NCBI GenBank assembly: GCA_030272155.1
Contig: CP126191.1
Coordinates: 7,462,501 to 7,526,500 of the forward strand
Length of the DNA stretch: 64,000 bases
Reading direction: 5' to 3'
Source: Tetradesmus obliquus
Lineage: Eukaryota > Chlorophyta > Chlorophyceae > Sphaeropleales > Scenedesmaceae
A program made the position numbers and the translations under genes. The notes under the pieces are model-generated. The model saw nothing but the letters and a program-made list of their open reading frames with translations, was not told the DNA's origin and did not search any database. This document shows positions 34,037 to 45,400 of this stretch, one piece after another (the first letter of the stretch is position 1; each line of letters begins with the position of its first letter).

Positions 34037-35556
34037 TCACGGCGGCTTTGCCGCTGCAGCCGCCGACTCCTTGATTGCCTGCACGTCCTGTGCCGGCTTG
34101 TACAGCCTCAGCGCCAGGCTGCTGCCCACCACCGACACGCTGCTGAGGGCCATGGCCAGCGCCGCGATCCAGGGGGGCAGCAGGCTGTGCGTGGCGGGGA
34201 ACAGCACGCCAGCAGCCAGCGGGATGGCCAGCGCGTTGTAGGCGTACGCGTACACAAAGTTCCAGTGCATGCGGTGGTACGCCCTGAGCACAGGTGACAC
34301 ACGCAGGCAGCGTACATTATTGTTGATGTAAATTCTGTCTGTAGCACATGGCAGCGGAGCCTGTTAAGCTGCTGTCCACTGACCAGTCTATAGCGTGCCA
34401 GCCTGGCACCGGGTGTGCTACTTGAGTTCTGTCTGAGCCGGCCAGGGCGCACGTGCTTGCCATAAAGCAACTCGCTGTTTTGCCGAGGCAACGTCAGCAA
34501 CGTTAAGAAAGTGTACACCCCATTCACGCACTGTGCAATGGCTGCGGTGATCTCAACGTGGAAGTCAATGGTGAACCTGCAACACCAGGCTGGTATCGCA
34601 CCGCTCACCTGGAGCTGATGTCCAGTGCCACCAGCACGTCGCTCAGGCTGTCCTTCAGCAGCAGGATGTCAGCGCTCTGTGCCGCCACGTCAGCACCGCC
34701 GCCAATGGCCAGCCCCACGTCAGCCTCAGCCAGCGCGGGAGAGTCGTTGATGCCATCACCCACCATCGCCACGCCGCTGCGGCCCCGCTGCTGCTTGGTT
34801 TTGTTGCCACGCTGCAGCTTGAGCGCAGCAGATGTGCGAAAGCACGTGGACAGCTCCCTGATACCCCTGCTGGTAGTGCTGCACATGCTGTTGTTGCTGG
34901 CCAGGGAAGGTGGTGACAGTGTAAGCTGCTGCTGGCTGGCCTGCTGCCTCAGCTTCTGCACCACCCGCACTTTCATTGCAGGTGTTGCCTCCGCCACCAC
35001 TCGGCTCAGCGGCAGCTGCAGCTGCCTGGCCAGTGCTGCAGCGACACGCCTGTGGCATGATGGGCAAAAGCAGGCCACAGAGTAACGCACACAACAGTCA
35101 GGTTACTCAAAGTGACTGGTGCATGCGTTATGCTCGACAACGCATGCAGCACAACACGTGACAGGCAAAGGAAAGATGCAACCAAAGGTGCAAGTGCACA
35201 GAAGCCGGCTTTGCACCTCTATTCCGTAGCAGCTGCAGTGAAGTTAACAGAGCATTTGCCATCTCCACACCATTGCGCACCTGCTGTCTCCTGTCACCAT
35301 CCACGTCTCCACGCCGCGCTGCTGCAGCGCCTGCAGCACCCCAGCCGCCTCAAGCTTCAAGTTGTCGGCAATTGCAAGCAGCGCAACCGCCTTGCCGCTG
35401 ACAGCAGCAATCACGACAGTCGCGCCAGCTGCCTCCTCCAGCTGTGCCAGCCGCTGCCTGAATCCCTGCGGCAGAGGCACGCCTTGATCCTCCATCCAGG
35501 CTACGTTGCCTAGCAGCACCGGCACCAGGCTGTCGTCTGATGCACAGCCAGTGCTG

Positions 35557-35592
<36 letters not shown>

Positions 35593-38500
35593 CTGTTGCT
35601 GCTGTGTGATGACGATGAGCTGCAGGTGTTGCTGGCCATTGGTGTGGTTTCAGCGCAGTGGCGCGCAGTAGCGGCTGAGGCCTGAGTGCAGGGTTCAGCA
35701 GATTGCTGGCAGGCAGGGGCGCCTCCTGTTGCTGTTGCTGCCACATGCTGCCAGGCTGCTGGCACCTGCGCTTTCACACCCCGGCCTGGCACAGCCTGCA
35801 CCCCCTCAACATGCAGCGCGGGAGCAGCAGCAGCCGTCGCAGCGACAGCACCACCACCAATGCTTTGTGCTGCCGAAGCAGTATGAACCCATGACTGCTG
35901 CTGCACCGCCTGTACCACTGCTTTTGCTAGCGGGTGCTCACTGCCTGCCTCCACTGCTGCCAGCAGCTGCATCAGCTGCTGCTGTGCTGTGGCCACACTG
36001 GCATGGGCTGCGGCTGAGGCCGCTGCCGTGCAAGTGGCGTCACCCTGACCTTGAGTTGTGGCGTCACTGTCCTGTGCATCAGGGGTGGCAAGAACGGCTT
36101 GCTGCAGCCACACCACCTGCTGCAGCTTGCATTTGCCCTGCGTGAGCGTGCCTGTCTTGTCCAATACCACGCAGCCAACCTTGTGGGCCAGCTCCAGCAC
36201 AGCAGCGCCCTTGATGAGCACACCATGGCGCGCCGCCACACCCGTGGCAACCTGCACAGCAGGTGGCATCGACAGGCAAACAGCCGCGCGGCATGGATGA
36301 GGTGCAAAAAACAAAGCCCTTTGTTGAGGCACGACAACACACGGTGCATCATGGTTTGGCTGCAGATGCGTTGTGGAGCTCAGGTCGTACACGCGGCACA
36401 GCGCTCCATAGCGCTGCACTCATTGCAGCTGGCGCAGCGCTGTCAGTGCCCCACCATGGCCACGGTGGGTGTTGCCAGGCCCAGTGCGCAGGGGCATGCG
36501 ATCACCAGCACTGAGATGGCATGCAGCAGCGCCAGCAACAGGGGGGATGATGCCGCGCCCCAGCTGCTGCTGGGCAGGCCGTCCAGCAGGCCTGTGGTGT
36601 AGCCGATGATGATCCAGATGACAAAGGTCAGCAGCGCCAGCAGAATAATGACCGGCACAAAGTACGCGGCAACCTTGTCTGCGAGCACCTGGTTGAAGCC
36701 GATGGAGGTGCAAATGTGACACCAAAAGAAAGTGGCAGCAGCAGCAGCAATCGACAGGGAAAGGATTTGGTAGGCACCTCCAGGCAACGCATTTGACAAC
36801 GCATACGTTGCATGCCTGCTGCAGTCATTGGCGGCACGCCGTGCATCACCGCAGCACCAGCCAATGTCTACAGCATTCAAAGCAGCCGAGGTAATCATCT
36901 ACCAAGCGCAAGGCTGTACAAGGGTCTGTCAAGGCACCAGCTTCGCACTTGCCACGCGCCCCACCTGCATGGCGGCCTTGTTGGCCTGCGCCTCCTGCAC
37001 CAGCCTCACGATGCTGGCCAGCACGCTGTCAGGCCCCACGCGCCCAGCACGCATCAGCACCAGCCCGGACCCGTTTACGCTGCCGCCAATCAGGCCGTCC
37101 CCGCGCTGCTTGGCCACCGGCAGCGCCTCCCCGGTGATGGGCGACTCGTCCGCGCTGCTGCTGCCCGCCAGCAGCGTGCCGTCAGCAGGGAAGGCTGCAC
37201 CAGGCAGCACCTTGAGCACGTCACCAACCTGCGGCCGCCAGAGTAAATGGCAGCTAGTTGGGTGGATCACAGTGCTACGACGCAACTGGCTGAGTAGATT
37301 GACGCATACAGGGGTGCTGGCCGATGAGGTGTGAGCGTGTGCTCTTCAAAGGTAAACATAACGAAGCACTGGTGTGTCCTGTTGAACATGCGCATGGCTT
37401 CCTTGTCGCAGCAAGGCAGCGGGGCCGCATCCTGTCAGTGCACACACCTGCACCAGCTCCAGGGGCACCTCCCTGACCTTGGCAGCACCCAGCAGCCCAG
37501 CATCAGCTGCCACATCTGCTGCCGTCTGCTTGCCAACAACACGGCTGCTGCTGTCAGCGGCAATGCCAGGAGCACCTGCGTCAATGCCTGCCAGGCCATG
37601 TGCTGACTCGTCCAGCAGCAGGGCTGTCTTTGGGGTGAGGTTGAGCAGGGCGGCAATTGCATCGCCAGTCTTGGCCTTTGCACGCGCCTGCGACGGCACA
37701 GGTGCAGGACACGGTAAACTGCTTTGTGTCAATGCTGCATGCACAGCTGCGCGATCTGTCATGGTGCTACAACTGCTGCGCACATGTTACCGGCACAGCC
37801 ATCCCATTGGCAGCTGCAGGCACTGAACAAGGCTTGCATTGCAGGGAGTATGCGTGGAAGTGTGCCCGGCCCCAACAGGGATGAGGGGGGCACAGAGTGA
37901 TGCGTGGAGGTGTGCCCGGCCCCAACAGGGATGAGGGGGGGCACAGAGTGATGCGAGGAGGTGCTCGCCGCCCCAAAGGCAGGGGGGAAGCCAGGGGGTG
38001 GTGCATGCAGGTGTGATCCGCCCCAAGAAACATGGGGAAAGCAGCAAATTAGTGCGTGTAGGGTCAAGGTGGATGAGGATTCAGAGTAGGGCTGACACTT
38101 ATGTTAAAATGTTGCACGAAAGTTGAGCAGGCGTAGCCTGGCTGCCAGCGATGACAGCTGCCACATCAGCATACGAAAAGTTTGTCACAAGCGCAGGCAG
38201 CTCTGCAGCTTTGCCGTACAGCACACATTGTTGCTGAAGCGAAATGCAGCTGAGCATGCAGCTGCCAGGTGGCCATGTGCAGAGCAAAACGAGTTTAGAG
38301 GTTGTTGCTGACAGTAGGACCGTCATTCGCGTTGAAACAGGTTGCTGCTGTGGCTATTGCGTCCACTGACGCGTGTGTGTGCCTCTGGCAGTATTATGCG
38401 TCCCTGCACCGTTATATGTTTTTTGGCGGGAGCAGCTGCTTTCCCGCCTGATTGGATAACGAGTTTGCACAGCAGCCCTGCTCAGCAGTGCTGCTAAAAC

Positions 38501-40741
38501 ATTTGAAAAGCAAAGGAATTATATTCGTTGTTGTTTACGATATCGAGCAACCACAGCATGCCGTCCTGCTGCCCGTCTATTGGTCCATCAGGCTCGAGCT
38601 TCGGAGCTGATCCCGCCAGCTCATAACGTGAAGGCGAATCTTGAATCACGAAGCAAGCGTTGCTTTCGTCGAGTAACGTGCAAAAATCCTACTTGCGCTT
38701 GACCCTACGGCACATGTGCACTGGACAGTATGTGTGCACCTGCTGCTGCTGCTGCTGCTGCAAAGTTCAAGCATTCATGCACCACCTACGACCACCATGA
38801 GCCGGTGGCTACCGTCCATAGTAAGCCTCTACTCACAGCTTCATGCAGTGGCGCACGTCACACAGCTAGTCACTCCCAGGCACCTCGTACAATCGACACC
38901 GCCGCCCAGCCACCCACCTCGATGTACTTGCCCAGGCACACAAAGGTGATGATGAGCGCGCTGCTCTCAAAGTAGACGTGGCCCATGAAGCGCGGCTGCG
39001 TTGCCGCCAGCACCATGGCGATGCAGGAGTAGGCGTACGCCGCTGATGTGCCCAGCACCACCAGCACAGCCATATTGGGGCGGCGGTGCTTCAGCGAGTA
39101 GTAGGCGCTGCTGTAAAAGGTGCGCCCCACGCCAAACTGCACACCTGCGCGCATGATGTGGACAGCATTGCTTGTGAAGACTTGAGTGCAGCAAAGCAGG
39201 ACAAGCTGTCAAAGCATTGCTGTCCTTTGCACAGCAGCACATACCTGTGGCCAGCACCAGCTGCACAATCCACAGGATGGGCAGCCCTCCCACAGCCTTG
39301 CCAGGCGCAGGGCCGGTGGCTGGCGCTGCGTGGCCATCACCGGCCATCACGCCAGCAGGCCCTTGTGCTGCAAGGCTTGACATGCCAATGCCTTCAACAG
39401 CAGCGGCAACAGCGCTGGTCTGGTGTGGCCCCTCCAGCTTCTGCTGCAGGTCAGGGGTCATGGCCAGCATGGACAACACGGCAAGGGGCAGCGCCAGCAG
39501 CAGCGCCAGCAGCAGCCGGCGGCGCCACACGCGGGCCTCACGCAGCGCAGCAGCACCCGCACCAGCTGCAGGGCCGTGGCCTGCAAGCAGCATGGCATCC
39601 AGCAAGCTTATGCTGCATCGTTGCGAGAGGCGTGCCATGAGTTGACAGGCGGCGCGGTACCTGTGACAATACCAATGCGATCACTCACTACCCAACAGCT
39701 GCCCTGCAGATGGCGAAGGCGCCAGGCTGCTGACACCTTGAACAAGCCGTCACCAGCCCAACTAAAGCACACATGTGAAACTCAGATGCTGTGCAGCTTT
39801 CCCCATGTAACAGGGTCGCAATGGCAGAGCTGCCGGCCTGGCTGCGCATCCGCACACCTGCTGCTGCCAGGGCAGCTTCAAAGCCTGCGCCCTCCACCGC
39901 CTCCAGGCAGCTGCGGGGGCCGGTCACTGCAGGGTCGTAGGCGATGAGGGCCGTGTTGGTGGCCAGGTTGACCGCCACTGACACCACGCCAGGCACCTGG
40001 CCAGCAGGGGCAGCAAGGCCCAGGGGCAGGTGGCTTGGATGGCTGATGAATGTAAAGCCAGCGCAGCGTGTTCACCATGCACAATGCTGACAGACACCCC
40101 CTGCCCTGGCTCAGCCAGAACACCGTTGATGCGCTCACATTTCACCATGAGCCGTGAGTAGCACACAGCGCTGCTGTCTGTGACATTGCTCACACAAACA
40201 ATACGAGGCAGTGGCCAGCCGCACCTGCTTCACCACAGACTCCACTGCGCCAGCACACATGGAGCAGGTCATGCCATCCACTGACACCTGCACCTGCACA
40301 GGCACTGGCGGTGGCGGTGGCACAGCAGCAGCTCCGCCACTGACCCTGCTGCCACTGCTGCTGCTGGTGCCGAGTGGGGCTGAGTCTTCAGCCGCAGCCC
40401 TTGCAATGGTGGCCTGGGAGGGCTCCACAGCACCGCAGCAGCAGCTGTTGCTGCTGTTTGCTACAGCGGCAACAGCATCACTGCAGTAGTCTGCACCACC
40501 AGACAAATCTGCTGTTGCTGCATTGCTTCTGCTGTGGTCTGTGACAAAGAGGCTTCTTGGCTGGCCGCTGCTTCTGCTGTTGGGTGACAGCAGTGCAGCT
40601 AGCTGCTGCAGCTTTTGCCAGTCTGCTGCTGCACCTGCTGCCTCCTGCGCCCTAAGCTTGAATCCCAGCTGCTGCAGCTGGCTGGCAATGTTCACAGCAT
40701 GAGTGTCACCAGTACTAATCATGCTGCTGGCGACCTCTGTG

Positions 40742-40779
<38 letters not shown>

Positions 40780-41429
40780 AAACAGCTGCAGAGCACCCAG
40801 TCTCCTGCTGAGCTTGACTGCTTCTACATTCAAGCCAGGCTGCTGCAGCAGCATCGCAGCTGTGTCCTGCCACTGCTGCAGGTGGTCACTGCTGCAATCA
40901 GTGTCCTGCGGCTCTATTGTCAGTAGTGAGGCGAGGCCAGGCAGCGGGGCCCTGTGTTGTGGCACCACGCCTGGGGTTGCGGGTGCCTTGACATACGGGC
41001 TGGCCTGTTCAGCAACGCAGACATGAATGTGCAGAAGTGTAGCAAACCAAAGCCGTTAAAGCACCTGTGTCAATTCAGGCATGCAAGGACGAGAGTATGC
41101 ATGCTGGCCATTGCTGGGCAGGCAGCTACCTCAGGCTGGCAGAGCTGGGGACGCTGGCGCGATGCACACCAGGGCGTACCAGCACAGTGTGTGCGGTCAA
41201 AGATGGATACAACAAAGCATGGCCTCACCTGTCCGAATGCACCTGCTGCGGCTGCATTGCACTTGCATGCGGAGCATGAGCAGAAGCACATCACAGTGAT
41301 GGTGGAGGCCTGCTTGGACTGGAACGCAACACGGTCGCAGCAGCAAGGGTCTCCGTCTGAGCAGGCACATGGAGGATCCGGCACCCCAGTTTCCTCTTGA
41401 CAATGCAGGACAGAAGCCGAAGGAGCCAT
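34037..41429 (-). CDS. P1B-type copper-transporting ATPase
   Basis: Exons right to left: 41429-41229, 41004-40225, 39996-39858, 39580-39245, 39144-38918, 37687-37448, 37228-36965, 36689-36456, 36251-35281, 35049-34609 and 34283-34037. Total 1360 codons (1359 aa). An HMA domain with GMTCSMC lies near residue 314. It is preceded by a 310-residue Gln/Ser extension and a Cys-dense N-terminus ([22 protein letters not shown]). The core has the A-domain TGE at about 673, the membrane CPC at 794-796 ([11 protein letters not shown]), phosphorylated DKTGT at 838, SEHPLAKA, and [11 protein letters not shown] near 1228. Its last helices show [13 protein letters not shown]. These mark a Cu(I) pump of the ATP7/HMA/PAA class. 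The N-domain has a poly-Ser insertion, and a second insertion precedes GDGIND. The target membrane (plastid or secretory) cannot be decided. Length exceeds typical plant members because of low-complexity insertions. Confidence 0.92.
37851..38052. repeat. About 50-bp minisatellite in a copper ATPase intron
   Basis: The unit starts at TGCGTGGA(A/G)GTGTGCCC. Near-perfect copies begin at 37851 and 37901. Diverged copies begin at about 37952 and 38002, and a trace starts at about 38053. The array lies in the 1.2 kb intron between 37687 and 38918. Confidence 0.85.
38419..38448. promoter_or_regulatory. Paired convergent E2F-like sites inside an intron
   Basis: TTTTTTGGCGGGA and TTTCCCGCC face each other across GCAGCTGC, forming an imperfect palindrome. 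ATTGG, an inverted CCAAT box, follows at 38451. The motif matches the E2F/DP consensus on both strands. Function inside an intron is inference only. Confidence 0.4.
40744..40776. repeat. (CTG)11 encoding poly-Gln of the copper ATPase
   Basis: Eleven pure CTG units read as eleven glutamines on the minus strand, in the N-terminal extension. Confidence 0.95.
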
Positions 41430-42486
41430 CGTGATGTTGCTGTTGAGACTTCACTTGCTGTTTCAGCAGCAAACTGCTACCAAGACCTGCGGAGAACACA
41501 GAAAGCACGTCTGAATATCAGTAGGGGAAACAATAGCCGGTATGTGGCGGATAGAGTCAGGCAAACGTGTCCTCGTCGACCACGAACTTCGGTGTGTGTG
41601 GAACTAGGGCTGAATGCCAGCGGAACGTACGTCAGAACGCCGACATCCTAAAATCCGCAGCGTCTTCCACGTCAACGTCGCGCATACGAACAGCAGGTAG
41701 GAAGTATGTCCCCACGTCAGCCACGTGGGCTCTTTGAATCTTGGAATCCACAAAGGCCTCCGTTAGCCTGAGGCTATCTGAAGACCTTAAACAGCTTTTA
41801 CTTTGCTAAAAGGCTGATAAATACTTTGCTATTTCATGTCGGAAACAGCTGCACCAGCCTGAGTCAGCTCCTGGCTGCTGCTGTGTCACAGCTGCTGCTG
41901 CCGCTGTTGCTGCTGCTAATGTTGATGCTGCTGCACAGGCTGTGTTGCAAAACAACGAATTGTTTTCGCAACTACTTGCTGGTCAACACCAGCTGGAGCT
42001 GCTGCTGCTGCTGCTGCTGTAGCAGCTGGCGCCACCATTGACCATCAGCCAGCTGACCATCAGCAGTGCACTGCAGTGGAGCAGCTGCAGCTGCAGATCT
42101 TCGGTCACTTGAATTGCATGACATGGCAACAAAGAGGCTGGCACCAGTTGCCGTTGTTGTTGACGGGCGGTCGAAGCAGCTGCAGCTGCAAAATGGTCCA
42201 ATCACAGTGTGGTCAAACCCCTGGTACAGAACACCAGCAGGTGACGACTGCAGGTATAACCGAGGCCATGAAGGCAAAAACGACTTCGACGATCGATGAG
42301 TGACTTTGTCAAGGATGCAGTGCTGCGTGTAGTGTCGGGCTGGAGTAACAAGAGCGCTGTCGTGTTCACTCTCAACGTTAAATTACTTAAAGTCTGTTGA
42401 ATTGACGTTTTTGCCCCTGAAAACTGCAATCGGTCACCGCAGACAGCAGCTACTCTGCTTTGCGCGCCATCACCGTCAGCAGCAAG
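41430..42486. promoter_or_regulatory. Divergent spacer, copper ATPase / ZMYND10
   Basis: 1.06 kb lies between start codons. It contains several ACGT cores at 41620-41730, one GTAC core (aacGTACgt, about 41627) and triplet runs at 41876-42030. No ORF looks real. GTAC is the core of the copper-response element described in Chlamydomonas, but one copy is expected by chance. Confidence 0.45.
41711..41729. promoter_or_regulatory. G-box-containing inverted repeat
   Basis: CCCACGT-CAGCC-ACGTGGG is a perfect 7-bp inverted repeat with a 5-bp spacer. The right arm overlaps a CACGTG G-box. It is a candidate bZIP or bHLH site about 280 bp upstream of the copper ATPase start. Confidence 0.4.
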
Positions 42487-45400
42487 ATGGCAGCCTCACT
42501 ACAGCAAATGATGCTGCGATCTCAGGAGAACAGATCACCGTCTAACACTGTGAGCGTTGCTGGACGCGCCTAGGGCAGTGCAGCGGTCACATGGCTCACC
42601 ACCCTGCTTACTGCTGCTATGCTACCTGCTGCTTCTACCCACAGACTCTCATCACAGCTTTTGAAGCCGAACAGCTGATTGAGCAGCTGCAAGCAACCAC
42701 CATAGATCAGGTTGGGAGTTCCAAGTTCATGAAGCAGCATGATGCCATCTCAAAGCTGAACCTGCAGGTGCGTAGTTCAATGGGCAGCAGGTCTAATCCC
42801 CTACAGTAGAAGATTGACATGCGCCATACGTGTTTCTACCCAATCCGCCCAAAGATGCCGCATGTGGTGGCTTGAAGTTGAACAGACTGACTTGGGCAAG
42901 CGATGTAGCTGCTTAGTTGCGGCTCCTTCTGAACAGGTCGCCTCTGCATCACGAAGCGTTGTGGTGCACACTTCTGCCTGCTTACACTGATAGGCGCACT
43001 ACAATGCCCAAACTCACTCTGATGAGTTTGTGCTGGAGCTGCTGCTATCGCTTGACAAACTGTCGGTGCTGGTGCAAGAGCTGCTGGTCATTGAGGTGGG
43101 ATATGGTCACCTAGGCTGCATATATTGAGTATAATGACACTCAGGAACAGCCAGTAATGAGCTGCTGCTGCTGCTGCTGCGACGTCATATACCAGCGAAT
43201 GAAACCAGCACATGCCCACCAGTAGCAGGCAACAGCTGCGCGCTACAGCATCAGCAGCAACCAGTGGCACTGGTTGCAAGCAGTGGAAAGCTATCTCAAG
43301 GCCAAGGTGGCACGTGGCACGTTCGTGGTGTGCTGTCCTGCAGGCGTGGAAGGAGCGGCTCTTGCCACTGCTTAAGGAACACCTGGCAGAGCATGTGGAC
43401 TCCGCTACTTCATACGTGCTGCTGTACCACGAGGCGGCTGTAGCAAACCTGCTGGAGGTGAGCAACGCTTGCTATCCTAAGCGGCTTATCTGCTTGCAGG
43501 AAACCACCAGCTACGTGCCTCATCAGTCCTGCAAGCGTGCTTCACATGCTTGCAGCACAGCGCCATGCACTAGCCAGCGCTGCAGTACGCTTGAGCAGTT
43601 TCTGCTGCCAAAACTGCTCTCTGATAGTGCCGTTGCTGCTGCTGCCGCTGCTGCTGCAGGTGCTGCTGTTTCACCGGCATGCATGTGAGGCATTGGATGA
43701 GGATGCACTGCTTGAGCTGGCAGACTGGGCTGTGCGCAAGCTCACACATCTCAACAGCGGTGCAGCACACGCGTATGCCAACGCACCAGGTGGGCCGGCT
43801 GTGGTTGTACAGGTTGTCCGCTGCCAGTGCATCGCCACCTGCTCACGGGCCGCTGCAGCTGCAGCAGCCATGCTCCTGCAACATCAGCAGCTGCGATTGG
43901 GCATGGCACCGCATAGCCTCGTGGCTTTGTATGGCATGCTATCAACACAAGCCATGTACAAATCCACCTGCGCCTCTGTGACACACGCCTCTGCATGTCA
44001 TGTTTTGAATTTTTGTCAACTGCAGAGCGCAGCGTGCAGGAGGTGCTGGCGCTGAGCCCCCTGCAGGAGCTGGAAGACAAGCGGGCAGAGACAGACTTTG
44101 CCGCAGCGCTGTGTGGGCTGACCATCCTGCGCTACCTGAGCGACCACGTCACCTCGCTGCCGCTGGGGCTCATGTCGCGCCTGCTGGGCGCGCACGATGC
44201 GGTGATGGCGCTGCTTCCGCTGGTGGAGGCACCCCCTTGGGTGCGCAGCAGGAAGGGCGGCAAGGTGGGTGGTGGGGCAGCACACCACGCTGCTGCTGCT
44301 GCTGTGAGCAGTGCTAGTGCGTTGGATAGGTTTGTCATGCACCGAGTTTGCATACGGCTTGTTGCTGCGTCTGCTGCATAGCTGGACCCAGCAAGTGATG
44401 GCAAGTGACTGCTCACGCACCGCGACGCTCTTGCACATGCTTCAGGTGCACATTTATAAGATTTTGGGCTGATGCTGCTCATCTTCATGCCTGTTGCTGC
44501 TGCCCTGCAGACAGAGAAGTTCATTGATGGCCGCTGGCAGGTGGTGCCACCAGCAGACAGGATGAAGATCACACAGCTGGATGGGCAGGTGCGTGGTGGG
44601 GCGGGTGGATTTGGTCAACTACAGCAATGCATATGATCACTTTTGTTCGCGAATCTGTGCTTGCAGTGCTGCCTCCAAACATGTGTACCATGCTGAATGT
44701 GCTGTCGTTGGGTGTTGTGTGTGTGCAGGTGTGGCTGTCGCTGGTGAACCTGCTGGTGGAGCCAGCCTGCAGGGCCAAGTACGACCCAGATGAGTACAGG
44801 TGAGCCGGGGCTGCCAGCACACCAGTTGCAAACCGCGTGCTTCATCCCTGTGTCTGCTGTGCTCAACCAAACTGCGCGACAGTGGACAGTCCAACTCGCT
44901 GTGCATGCTGCATCCCGTGTTGTCCAACTGTGCGTAACATCTTCCTGCCCTGTGCTGCTGCATGCTGTGTGGCAGGCGCGGGTGCCTGCTCAAGCTGCAG
45001 CGCCACCTGCATGAGCTGCTGATGGACCAGCTGCCAGTGCTGCGCCAGCTGGCACGCGTGCTGGACGAGATGGCGCTGGGCATCAACAATGCAGCAGCAG
45101 CAGCAGCAGGCGGGGCAGGCAGCAGGCTCATACTGGAGCAGGTGCGTGGTGGCAGGGTGCGGGGCACTTGCCTGCCTCTACGAATGTGCAAGCAGATGTA
45201 CGCAAACATGCATGCTGCCGATCACTGTATCGTGTTGTTGCCTGCGTTGTCTGCAGGGCCGCCACCCTGTGCACCGACTCTCTCATGTTCTGCTGAATGA
45301 GAGCCCCTGTAGCTTCTGCATAGACCTGCTAGGGTGCCAGCGTCCGTGCAATGCTCACTATCCTGGCTGTATTGCACTGCCTTATGCAGGTGCCAGCGCT

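Noticed and set aside
37759-38067. Three overlapping minus-strand ORFs with HHSVPP repeats
   Set aside because: Artefacts of the 50-bp minisatellite in an intron.
40135-40968. Start codon at 40968 for the copper ATPase
   Set aside because: The codon there is GTG. The frame continues upstream to an acceptor at 41004 that joins an ATG-initiated exon at 41429 in phase.
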